Assembly (NCBI GenBank): GCA_031253835.1
Contig: JAIRVP010000065.1
Span: forward strand, 62,001-126,000
Length of the DNA: 64,000 nt
Source: Burkholderia sp.
GTDB lineage: Bacteria > Pseudomonadota > Gammaproteobacteria > Burkholderiales > Burkholderiaceae
Direction of reading: 5' to 3'
This document shows positions 57,529 through 64,000 of this stretch, one piece after another. Below the pieces are notes generated by a model. That model was not told the origin of the DNA. It worked only from the letters and a program-made list of their open reading frames with translations, and made no database searches. How positions within the stretch are numbered: the stretch's first letter is position 1; the number at the start of each line of letters is the position of its first letter. The position numbers were made by a program, and so were the translations under genes.

Positions 57529-57902
57529 GCGTGACCTGTCTCCAGTGATTTCGGTGTTTCGCGATGCGCCGGCGGTCATGGTTGAATGCCTGCGGGACCG
57601 TGTGCGCGGGTGCTGCGGAATCGGCGGTGCACATTGGCGGCGAGGCGGCTTTTCGCCAGAATTTGGCCGAATTCAATAACTAGTTTAAATATGACTAGTT
57701 ATTGATAAACCCCCTTATTCCACCGGGCTTTGCGCGATTTTCTGCCCGATTCACGCTCGACAAACAACGCCTCCAACAGGCTCGCGCAGCCGGGCGCTCC
57801 TAGCCGGACGCCCCTAGCCGGGCGCCCCTGTCCGAACCTCCTGCGCTCGGGTACGCTTGAGCATCGACCGGACCGACACCAGCACCCAAACGCGGAGGCG
57901 CG
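57529..57902. other. 374-bp divergent region with palindrome and tandem repeat
   Basis: Contains the AT-rich palindrome at 57675-57705 and three tandem copies of a 14-bp unit (AGCCGGGCGCTCCT, AGCCGGACGCCCCT, AGCCGGGCGCCCCT) at 57788-57829, just before the glutathione transferase gene. No gene is seen. Confidence 0.6.
57675..57705. promoter_or_regulatory. 11-9-11 perfect palindrome, candidate operator
   Basis: CAATAACTAGT and ACTAGTTATTG, separated by TTAAATATG, form a perfect inverted repeat in one of the most AT-rich spots of the window. Its size fits a dimeric TetR, MarR or HxlR repressor. It lies 147 bp upstream of the acetyltransferase start and about 200 bp upstream of the glutathione transferase gene. 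No regulator gene is adjacent. Confidence 0.6.
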
Positions 57903-58517
57903 ATGAAGCTCTACTACTGGCCGAAGACCCGGGCATTCCGGGCGTTGTGGATGCTCGAGGAAATCGGCGTGGTGTACGAACTCGTGCCGATCGACCTGCG
58001 CTCGCACGAACAGGGCAGCGACGCGTTCGTGCAGGTCAACCCGATGGCCAAGCTGCCCGCGCTCGACGACGGCAGCGCGCCGTTCGCCGAATCGGGCGCC
58101 GTGCTGCTCTACCTCGCCGACTGCTGCCCGGGCGCCGGGCTCGGCATCGCGCCCGACGATCCGCTGCGCGGCCGTTTCCTCCAATGGATGTTCTTCACGC
58201 CGACCTGCCTCGAACCGGCGATGGCCGAGAAATTCACCGGCGCGTCGGGCAATCCGGTCGCGTTCGGCTGGGGCAACATCACGCGCGTGCAGCGCGCACT
58301 CGCGCAAGCGCTCGCCCATAGCCCCTGGCTCGTCGGCGACCGCTTCACCGCGGCCGACCTGCTGCTCGCCAGCACGCTGAAGATCGCGTTCGACGCGCAT
58401 CTGCTGCCGCACGAAGGCGTGCTCGGCGACTACGTCGCGCGCGCCGAGGATCGCGACGCGTTCCGCCGCGCCGTTGCGATCGAGCAGCGCGAAGCGGCGC
58501 GGTTGCTGCACGCGTGA
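57903..58517 (+). CDS. Glutathione S-transferase family protein
   Basis: A 204-residue protein with an N-terminal thioredoxin-like domain (MKLYYWPKTRAFRALWMLEEIGV; NPMAKLPALDDG and the glutathione-binding FAESGAVLLYLAD) and an all-helical C-terminal domain (WLVGDRFTAADLLLAS). It has neither a clear catalytic Cys nor Tyr at the usual spot; Tyr5 could serve. GGAGG precedes the ATG. Probable detoxification of electrophiles or peroxides. Confidence 0.88.
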   Translation: MKLYYWPKTRAFRALWMLEEIGVVYELVPIDLRSHEQGSDAFVQVNPMAKLPALDDGSAPFAESGAVLLYLADCCPGAGLGIAPDDPLRGRFLQWMFFTPTCLEPAMAEKFTGASGNPVAFGWGNITRVQRALAQALAHSPWLVGDRFTAADLLLASTLKIAFDAHLLPHEGVLGDYVARAEDRDAFRRAVAIEQREAARLLHA

Positions 58518-58548
58518 CGCATGCGGGGCGACGTCCGCCGCCGCTCGA

Positions 58549-59517
58549 TCACGCCTGCGCGGCCGGCCCCTGCGCAGCAGCACCCGCTTCGACCACCACG
58601 CCCGGCGAGCCGCGCTCGTCGGTGTCGACGTCGATCGGCACGACTTCATGGAAATGCGTGTAATCGATGTGCGTGATGCCGTCCTCGTCGTGCATCAGGT
58701 CGACATAGCGGTGCCGCCAGCGGATCTCGCCATGCGCCCACGAGTGACGCGCCTGCATGACCTGCGCGGTCGTCTCGTCCGAGCCCTCGATCGTGATCAG
58801 CAGCGACGCGTCGCGCGCGGCGAGCGATTCGGGCGTCTCGCCGAACAGCGCGCTCGATTCGTCGATCACGTGCATCAGGTTCCAGCCGAGCAGGAAGATC
58901 GGGTGCTCGCTGCGCACGAGCGGCAGGTCGTGGATCTTGCGCAGCGAGTAGCCCTCGTGCGTGCCTTCGACGCGCATCAGCCGCAGCTTCGCCTGCGCCT
59001 CGGCGATCACGTTCTGGCGCGCATTCGCGGCGCGCACCATCAGCGTCATCCGGCCGTTCAGCGGCCGCACGATCGCGTTGCGTGCGAACAGGATCTTCGC
59101 CTGCGGCCGCGAAAAACGCGCGAACACGAGCCCCGTGGCCAATGCGATGCTCGACATCCCGACGAAGATCTCGAACGTCGCGACGAGGTGCGCATACAGG
59201 GTCTGCGGATGCATGTCGCCGTAGCCGACGGTCGCGAGCGTCTCGACACTGAAGAAGAACGCGCCGCCGAAGCCGGCCGGCGACTGGTTCGCGATCGGCG
59301 TGTGGCCGAGCAGGTAGAGCGTCGCGAAGCCGCCGTTGAGCAGCAGGAACAGCACCGCGAGCGACAGGAAGAACACGGGCCAGCTCACCGTCAGCGCGCG
59401 ATGGTAGAAATCGCGCCAGCCGAGCGGCGGCATCCCGTACGCGATCACCGGGCGGGTGCCGGACCAGATCTTGCGGCCACGACCGCGGGGGGCTGGGGAG
59501 GACGAATCGACGTTCAT
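58549..59517 (-). CDS. Inward-rectifier potassium channel, KirBac1.1 type
   Basis: A 322-residue channel closely similar to KirBac1.1 of Burkholderia pseudomallei, the first bacterial Kir structure. The slide helix and outer helix (about 25-65) precede the pore. The selectivity filter is TVGYGD at 96-101 in FFFSVETLATVGYGDMHPQT, and the inner helix is about 108-130. The cytoplasmic Kir domain follows (GRMTLMVRAANARQNVIAEA, IHDLPLVRSEHPIFLLGW). The ATG at 59517 fits the KirBac1.1 start; the frame is open 13 codons further upstream. It mediates potassium flux. Confidence 0.93.
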   Translation of the reverse strand: MNVDSSSPAPRGRGRKIWSGTRPVIAYGMPPLGWRDFYHRALTVSWPVFFLSLAVLFLLLNGGFATLYLLGHTPIANQSPAGFGGAFFFSVETLATVGYGDMHPQTLYAHLVATFEIFVGMSSIALATGLVFARFSRPQAKILFARNAIVRPLNGRMTLMVRAANARQNVIAEAQAKLRLMRVEGTHEGYSLRKIHDLPLVRSEHPIFLLGWNLMHVIDESSALFGETPESLAARDASLLITIEGSDETTAQVMQARHSWAHGEIRWRHRYVDLMHDEDGITHIDYTHFHEVVPIDVDTDERGSPGVVVEAGAAAQGPAAQA

Positions 59518-59613
59518 CGCGCGGTGCCGGTTGCAGGGAGGCGATGAGCGTAGCACGCGCGGCGGCGGCCGGGAATGCGGGCCGGCGCGGAACGGAAATC
59601 CGCCGCGTCATGC

Positions 59614-59642
59614 AAAAAAAACCGGCCGCGTGTGCGGCCGGC
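59614..59642 (-). terminator. Terminator of the sulfate-binding protein gene
   Basis: Read leftward, stem CCGGCCGC/GCGGCCGG with loop ACAC is followed by eight T. It lies about 43 bp past the sbp stop. Confidence 0.88.
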
Positions 59643-59684
59643 TGCGTCGTCATCGTGCGGACTCGCGCGCGGTGCGCGCCGCGG

Positions 59685-60704
59685 TCACTTCCGGTCGACG
59701 ATCACCTGGTCGAACGTGCCGCCGTCGGCGAAATGGGTCTTCTGCGCGTTCGCCCAGCTGCCGAAAACCTGCTCGACGCTGAACGTCTTCAGCGCCTTGA
59801 ACTCGGCCGCATGCTTCTTCAGCACGTTCGCGTCGCGCGGGCGCAGATGGTGCTGCGCGATGATTTCCTGCGCTTCCGGCGTGTACAGGTAGTCGAGATA
59901 CGCCTGCGCGACCTTGCGCGTGCCTTTCTTGTCGACGACCTTGTCGACGACGGCGACGGGCGGCTCCGCGAGGATGCTCGCCGACGGATACACGGCGTCG
60001 AACTGCGCGCCCGATGCACCGGTGTCCATCAGCGCGACTTCGTTCTCGAACGTCACCAGCACGTCGCCGATGCCGCGCTGCGTGAACGTCGTGGTCGCAC
60101 CTCGGCCGCCCGAGTCGAGCACCGGCACGTTGCGGAAGATCGCCTTCTCGAAGTCGAGCGCCTGCTGGTCGGTCGCGCCCTTCTGCTTCTGAAAGCCCCA
60201 CGCGGCGAGATACGCGTAGCGGCCGTTGCCCGATGTCTTCGGGTTCGCGATGACCACCTGGACGCCCGGCTTCGCGAGATCGCTCCAGTCCTTGATCGCC
60301 TTCGGATTGCCCTTGCGCACGAGGAACACCATCGTCGTCGAGTACGGCGAGCTGTTGTCCGGGAAGCGTGCGCGCCAGTCCTTCGGCAGCAGCTGGCCGC
60401 GCTCGGCGAGCAGGTCGATGTCGTTCGGCTGGTTCATCGTCACGACGTCGGCCTGCAGCCCCTGCAGCACCGACAGCGCCTGCGCGCTCGACGCGCCGTG
60501 CGACTGCTTGAGCGCGACGGTCTCGCCGGTCTTCTGCTTGTACGCGGCGGCAAAGCTCGCGTTGATGTCCTTGTACAGCTCGCGCGTCACGTCGTACGAC
60601 ACGTTCAGGATCGACGTGTCCGCCTGCGCGGCCGCCGCCGCCACGACCAGCGCCGCCGCCGCGCCCGTATGCAGCCAGCGGCCGATCCCCTTGATGCTTG
60701 CCAT
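59685..60704 (-). CDS. sbp: Sulfate ABC transporter substrate-binding protein
   Basis: A 339-residue periplasmic sulfate-binding protein. The signal peptide (HTGAAAALVVAAAAAQA) is cut near residue 28. The family pattern is clear: LNVSYDVTRELYKDINASFA, QSHGASSAQA, ADVVTMNQPNDIDLLAE, and IANPKTSGNGRYAYLAAWG. It delivers sulfate or thiosulfate to the CysTWA transporter. No cysT, cysW or cysA follows; instead a terminator and the potassium channel gene come next, so it is a solitary binding protein. A TAGAAT-type -10 lies near 60783-60790. Confidence 0.92.
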   Translation of the reverse strand: MASIKGIGRWLHTGAAAALVVAAAAAQADTSILNVSYDVTRELYKDINASFAAAYKQKTGETVALKQSHGASSAQALSVLQGLQADVVTMNQPNDIDLLAERGQLLPKDWRARFPDNSSPYSTTMVFLVRKGNPKAIKDWSDLAKPGVQVVIANPKTSGNGRYAYLAAWGFQKQKGATDQQALDFEKAIFRNVPVLDSGGRGATTTFTQRGIGDVLVTFENEVALMDTGASGAQFDAVYPSASILAEPPVAVVDKVVDKKGTRKVAQAYLDYLYTPEAQEIIAQHHLRPRDANVLKKHAAEFKALKTFSVEQVFGSWANAQKTHFADGGTFDQVIVDRK

Positions 60705-60805
60705 CGTGATATGCCCCGTTTCCAGTGGTGGTGGATGTGCGTGACGGCACGCGTACGCGCTGTCATCGAAACGTAAGCGGGCATTCTAGCGGCCGGGCGC
60801 GGCGC

Positions 60806-60829
60806 GCTTTCCAATCAGTCGTGGAAAGC
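60806..60829. promoter_or_regulatory. 8-8-8 inverted repeat in the sbp upstream region
   Basis: GCTTTCCA and TGGAAAGC, separated by ATCAGTCG, form a perfect inverted repeat 100 bp upstream of the sbp start. It overlaps the region expected for the sbp -35 box. A sulfur regulator such as CysB or Cbl could bind here, but the motif does not match a consensus I can state. Confidence 0.5.
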
Positions 60830-60920
60830 AAATCTCGAATCCTGCTAAACGTCGGCCGACGCTCGCGCGCGCCGCCGATCCGGTGTTAAGATCGCCGCTC
60901 AGCCCACTCACGGTTCATCC

Positions 60921-61016
60921 ATGTCCGCTACCCAGCGCTCGCTTTCGATCCTCGCCGCCGTCGCGGCAGGGACGCGCGCGGCCGGGCTGAAACTGAAAAA
61001 ACGACTCCTCGACTGA
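60921..61016 (+). CDS. Possible 31-residue leader peptide
   Basis: A short open frame (MSATQRSLSILAAVAAGTR, then AAGLKLKKRLLD) lies between sbp and the DapA-family gene. Its stop is the start of a hairpin (CTGACGGG..ACG/CGTCCCGTCAG, about 61012-61037). A TTAAGAT box sits 35 bp upstream. There is no purine-rich ribosome site, so translation is doubtful. It may be a leader peptide, part of an sRNA or chance. Confidence 0.25.
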   Translation: MSATQRSLSILAAVAAGTRAAGLKLKKRLLD

Positions 61017-61155
61017 CGGGGACGTCGCGTCCCGTCAGGCGAATGCCGGACGGGATGCCCGCAGGTCGTTTCTTTCTCCTTGCACGCACGCCTCGCTCCG
61101 GCACTCCGCCGGCGGAACGGTTCCCTCCCACTCCGTTTCCACCATGAGGCTTTGC

Positions 61156-62049
61156 ATGAACACACGTTTCGAAGGTATCTGGCTGCCGATCATCACGCCG
61201 TTTCACCACGGCGAAGTCGACCACGCAGCGCTCGCGCGGCTTGCGCGCCACTATGCAGGCGCGGGCATCGCGGGCTTCGTCGCGGGCGCGACGACCGGTG
61301 AAGGCGTGCTGCTCGACGCGCGCGAACAGGATGCGGTGTTCGCGACGCTGCGCGACGCGGCGCCCGGGCTGCCGATCGTCGTCGGGCTGACCGCGAGCGC
61401 GACGCATTTCGCGGCCGCGCGCGCACGCGAACTCGCGGCGCTGCGGCCCGACGGGCTGCTCGTCACGCCGCCCGTCTACGTGCGGCCGACGCAGGACGGC
61501 ATCCGCCGCCATGTCGAGGCGATCGTCGACGCGGCCGACCTGCCGGTGCTCGTCTACAACATCCCGTACCGCACCGGCGTGAACGTCGAACTGGACACGC
61601 TGCAGGCGCTCGCCCGCGACCCGCGCGTCGCGGGCATCAAGGAATGCGGCGGCACGCTCGACCGGATGAGCCGGCTCGTGCACGACACGCCGCTCGCGAT
61701 CCTGTCCGGCGACGACAACCAGAACTTCGCGGCGCTGTGCGCCGGCGCGCACGGCGCGATCGCGAGCAGCGCGCACGTGCTGCCCGAGTGGCATGTGCGC
61801 ATCCATGCGCTGCTGCGCGACGGGCGGCTCGCCGATGCGCGGCGCCTGTCGGTCGCGCTGCAGCCGCTCGTCGCCGCGCTGTTCGCGGAACCGAACCCGG
61901 CGCCGGTGAAGGCCGTGCTCGCCGCGCAAGGGTGGTGCGAGGACGGGTTGCGGCTGCCGTTCGTGCCGGCGAGCGAAGGATTGCGGGCGCGGTTGGCAAC
62001 GATCTGTGCGGCGCTCGAAGCAATCGAGTCGGACGCCTCCACCGCATGA
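61156..62049 (+). CDS. DapA-family dihydrodipicolinate synthase-like aldolase
   Basis: A 297-residue TIM-barrel aldolase of the DHDPS/NAL family. The Thr-Thr pair is in GATTGEG (about 43-49), the catalytic Tyr in YNIPYRTG, and the Schiff-base Lys in VAGIKECGG. All residues of DapA activity are present. The gene is isolated from lysine genes, and related aldolases use other 2-oxo acids, so pathway is not certain. The ATG at 61156 has a GAGG ribosome site; an in-frame ATG four codons upstream lacks one. Confidence 0.82.
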   Translation: MNTRFEGIWLPIITPFHHGEVDHAALARLARHYAGAGIAGFVAGATTGEGVLLDAREQDAVFATLRDAAPGLPIVVGLTASATHFAAARARELAALRPDGLLVTPPVYVRPTQDGIRRHVEAIVDAADLPVLVYNIPYRTGVNVELDTLQALARDPRVAGIKECGGTLDRMSRLVHDTPLAILSGDDNQNFAALCAGAHGAIASSAHVLPEWHVRIHALLRDGRLADARRLSVALQPLVAALFAEPNPAPVKAVLAAQGWCEDGLRLPFVPASEGLRARLATICAALEAIESDASTA

Positions 62050-62105
62050 GCCGCTACGCCACGCATGGCGCCGCCGGCAAATGAATTCCGACCCGACGGA
62101 TTATT

Positions 62106-62486
62106 TCAAACTGTCAGAACCAGAGACAGGTCGTACCGAGCAAGGTGAGCGTCGGCCGTCACGAGCTGAAGCGGTTCGTGTCGTGCCTGCGCGACCAGCA
62201 GCCGATCGAACGGATCGCGATGGTGGTGAGGCAAGTCGCGCACCGCGGCCCCATGCACGGCCCGAACCGGCAGCTCGCGAATCCCGCTTGCGCCGATCGC
62301 CCGGATCAGCTTGCCCACGTCGATGTCGAGCTTCCCCAGGCCGGCCTTGATGGCGGCCTCCCAGATACTCGCGCTGCCGACGAAACGTGCGTCGGCAGCC
62401 GAGATCAGTCTGCGCGCACGCGTACTGAGCCTGGGATCGTTGGTCACGATCCACAAGAAGACGTGCGTATCGAGCAACAGTCGCAT
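62106..62486 (-). CDS. PIN-domain toxin of a VapC-type module
   Basis: A 126-residue PIN-domain ribonuclease. The four acidic residues are intact: D6 in LLLDTHVFLW, E43 in ASIWEAAIK, D94 in DPFDRLLVAQ and D112 in LVTADAHLARY. The start ATG overlaps the stop of the upstream antitoxin frame (TGATG). The antitoxin reading frame is broken by an amber codon, see the neighbouring entry. The toxin itself looks complete, so the cell must tolerate it by low expression, by suppression of the stop, or by another antitoxin. Confidence 0.88.
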   Translation of the reverse strand: MRLLLDTHVFLWIVTNDPRLSTRARRLISAADARFVGSASIWEAAIKAGLGKLDIDVGKLIRAIGASGIRELPVRAVHGAAVRDLPHHHRDPFDRLLVAQARHEPLQLVTADAHLARYDLSLVLTV

Positions 62487-62695
62487 CACCGCCCTTCGAA
62501 TGCATCCAGCAGGTAATCGGGCAGCGGCGCATCGAAGTCATCTGCGATTCGGACTTGTCCCTACAGGATTCCGAATCGAATGGGTGGCGAAGCAGACGCA
62601 AGCTGATCGGCCGATTCCCCGTCACTGCGGATCGAAACATCCGCCCGTTGCGGCGGATCGATGGCGCGGGCGCCGGGCATGTTCGTTTTGTGCAT
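62486..62695 (-). pseudogene. Broken Phd/YefM-type antitoxin with in-frame TAG
   Basis: From an ATG at 62695 the frame reads MHKTNMPGARAIDPPQRADV and continues to PPIRFGIL at codon 44. Codon 45 is TAG (62561-62563). The same frame then gives GQVRIADDFDAPLPDYLLDAFEGR and a TGA overlapping the toxin ATG. GQVRIADDFDAPLPDYLLDAFEGR is a textbook C-terminal toxin-binding end of Phd/YefM antitoxins, and the amber sits where a Lys or Ala codon usually is. The N-terminal DNA-binding part also looks shortened or decayed at about residues 10-18. Only a truncated antitoxin could be made, unless the codon is read through. Confidence 0.8.
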
Positions 62696-62810
62696 GATGA
62701 CCTCCGTTTCAGGTGACCATCACTGTAGTCAGGTTCGCTCGATCGATCCATTCGGCCGATCGGCAGAGGGCCGAACGGAGCGCGGCCCGCGACGGCAACC
62801 GAAGGTGGCG

Positions 62811-63854
62811 TCACGCCGCCAGCGCCGCCCCCTCCGTCGCATCCCTCACCGCCTGCGTGACGATCCGCGCGAGCCGGTCGACCGTCGGCGTCGCCGACGA
62901 CGTGCGCCGCAGCAGCATCAGCGGCAGACTCGGCAGGGCCGGCAGCCCGCACGACGCCGCATCGAGCACGTGCACCGACGCGGGCAGCCCGTAGTGCGAG
63001 CGCACCGTCAGCCCGAGGCCGGCCGCCGCCGCGGCCCATAGCCCGGCAAGGCTCGGCGTCGTGAACGCGACGCGCCACGGCACGCCCGCACGATCGAGCG
63101 CATCGGTCGCCGCGCCGAAGAAGCGGCACGGCCGGTCGAACACGACGAGCGGCAGCGGCTCGCCGGGCGCGCGCCCGGCACGGCCGCCCGTTTCATCCGC
63201 ATCACCTTCGGCTTCGTCGTCGTCGCCTTCCGGCACCCCGAATCCACCGCTCCCCACCGCACCGATCCATTGCATCGGCACCTGCGCGATCGCTTCGCTG
63301 TCGATCCCCGGCCGCGACACGAGCGCGGCCGACGCCGGATCGCCCCACACCAGCGCGAGATCGAGCTGGTTCGCATCGAGCCGGTCGAGCAGATCGGCAT
63401 TACGCGCCACGCGCGCCTCGATCTTCACCTTCGGATGCGCACGCGCGAAGCGCCCGAGCACGTCCGGCAGGATCGCCTCGCCGAAATCCTCCTGCAGCCC
63501 GACCCGCACCCAGCCGTCGAGATTCACGCCGCGCACGGCCGCCGCGGCCTCGTCGTTCAGCGCGATCATCCGCCGCGCATAGCGCAGCATCGCGTCGCCG
63601 GCATCGGTCAGCGCGAGCCCGCGCCCGGCCTTCACGAACAGCGGCGTGCCGGCCTGCTCCTCGAGCTTGCGGATCTGCGCGCTCACCGCCGACGACGAGC
63701 GCGCGACGCGGTCGGCCGCCTTCGCAAAACTGCCGAGATCCACGCCCGCGACCAGGCTGCGCAGCGCGGCCACGTCGAAGTTGGGCCGCGCCAGCGCAGC
63801 GTCGGCGATAGCGAGCGGCTCGCCGCCGCCACGCGGCGTGTCGTGTCCGGGCAT
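62811..63854 (-). CDS. LysR-family transcriptional regulator
   Basis: A 347-residue regulator. The N-terminal winged helix-turn-helix (about 25-85; DVAALRSLVAGVDLGSFAKAADRVARSSSAVSAQIRKLEEQ, split by the usual TPLFVKAGRGLALTDAG) is followed by a LysR effector domain (about 110-340). An insertion rich in Asp/Glu (GDDDEAEGDADETGGRAG, about 220-240) interrupts the effector domain. ATG at 63854 has AGGA upstream; the frame is open three codons further up. It is probably divergent from a gene beyond the right edge. Confidence 0.85.
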   Translation of the reverse strand: MPGHDTPRGGGEPLAIADAALARPNFDVAALRSLVAGVDLGSFAKAADRVARSSSAVSAQIRKLEEQAGTPLFVKAGRGLALTDAGDAMLRYARRMIALNDEAAAAVRGVNLDGWVRVGLQEDFGEAILPDVLGRFARAHPKVKIEARVARNADLLDRLDANQLDLALVWGDPASAALVSRPGIDSEAIAQVPMQWIGAVGSGGFGVPEGDDDEAEGDADETGGRAGRAPGEPLPLVVFDRPCRFFGAATDALDRAGVPWRVAFTTPSLAGLWAAAAAGLGLTVRSHYGLPASVHVLDAASCGLPALPSLPLMLLRRTSSATPTVDRLARIVTQAVRDATEGAALAA

Positions 63855-64000
63855 TTCAATCATCCTGTTTTATCGAACGATTCGTCACAAACTTTCCGAT
63901 TTTCAGGATGAATGTAGGCCGCCAGACTGTGGATGTCAATTTCCAACCGGGCCCGCCGTCATGGATACCTCGTGCATCGCTTCCCCCTCCCCGCCCGCCC
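63855..64000. other. Right edge, promoter region
   Basis: Upstream of the LysR gene. AT-rich patches at 63863-63915 (TTTATCGAACGATTCGTCACAAACTTTCC and ATTTTCAGG) are likely promoter or operator sequence for both directions. Any gene to the right lies outside the window. Confidence 0.35.

Overview
The window is a GC-rich (third codon positions almost all G/C), densely coded stretch of a Burkholderia chromosome, very probably the primary chromosome of a Burkholderia cepacia complex species. The call rests on several features recognised from memory: a split two-gene methionine synthase, a KirBac1.1-type potassium channel, a PhaM granule protein, a bioA-bioF-bioD-bioB operon, AceK, and several Burkholderiales-only small families (DUF3567, DUF1840, DUF3108). 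No rRNA, tRNA, insertion sequence, phage gene or CRISPR array was seen; nearly all of it looks like conserved core genome.

Layout. About 0.4-6.4 kb: a leftward block with an MCE-type lipid ABC transporter (STAS-permease, ATPase, MlaD-like protein, auxiliary lipoprotein), a VanZ-like protein, a 2Fe-2S ferredoxin and an alpha/beta hydrolase. 6.6-12.4 kb: rightward cyclic-nucleotide phosphodiesterase/nucleotidase, Sel1-repeat protein, biotin ligase BirA and type III pantothenate kinase. 12.5-18.5 kb: leftward heptose-phosphate adenylyltransferase, ferritin-like protein, patatin, PhaM, enoyl-CoA hydratase and FAH-family enzyme. 18.6-34 kb: mostly rightward IclR regulator, DUF3108 protein, DUF3567 protein behind a structured leader, the two methionine synthase genes, ArgS, SPOR protein, DsbA, an SDR, a dipeptide-type binding protein and an ABC-F protein. 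34-40.7 kb: MBL-fold hydrolase, AceK, carbonic anhydrase, SDR, YchJ protein and a secreted hydrolase. 41.2-45.5 kb: the biotin operon. 45.5-51.7 kb: SUFU-domain protein, CutC, two small membrane proteins, an EAL phosphodiesterase and a CPA1 antiporter. 51.8-55.4 kb: a fused indolepyruvate ferredoxin oxidoreductase. 56.9-64 kb: acetyltransferase, glutathione S-transferase, KirBac channel, sulfate-binding protein, DapA-family enzyme, a damaged VapC toxin-antitoxin module and a LysR regulator.

The most unusual object is a roughly 1.2-kb non-coding array at about 55.70-56.92 kb. It holds twelve degenerate units with a period of 87-90 bp (one step of 79, three of about 155). Each unit has a left box ending in nCACAG and a right box, typically GGATATCCACA, placed 42-43 bp further on. 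Seven right boxes match the DnaA-box consensus TTATCCACA at 8 of 9 positions. A DnaA-titration locus comparable to E. coli datA is one hypothesis; another is a nucleoid-protein or small-RNA array. I know of no description of it.

Other points of note: an antitoxin gene interrupted by an in-frame amber codon directly upstream of an intact PIN-domain toxin; an 11-9-11 AT-rich perfect palindrome before the acetyltransferase; a multi-hairpin leader before the DUF3567 gene; and an 8-8-8 inverted repeat between the sulfate-binding protein gene and the DapA-family gene.
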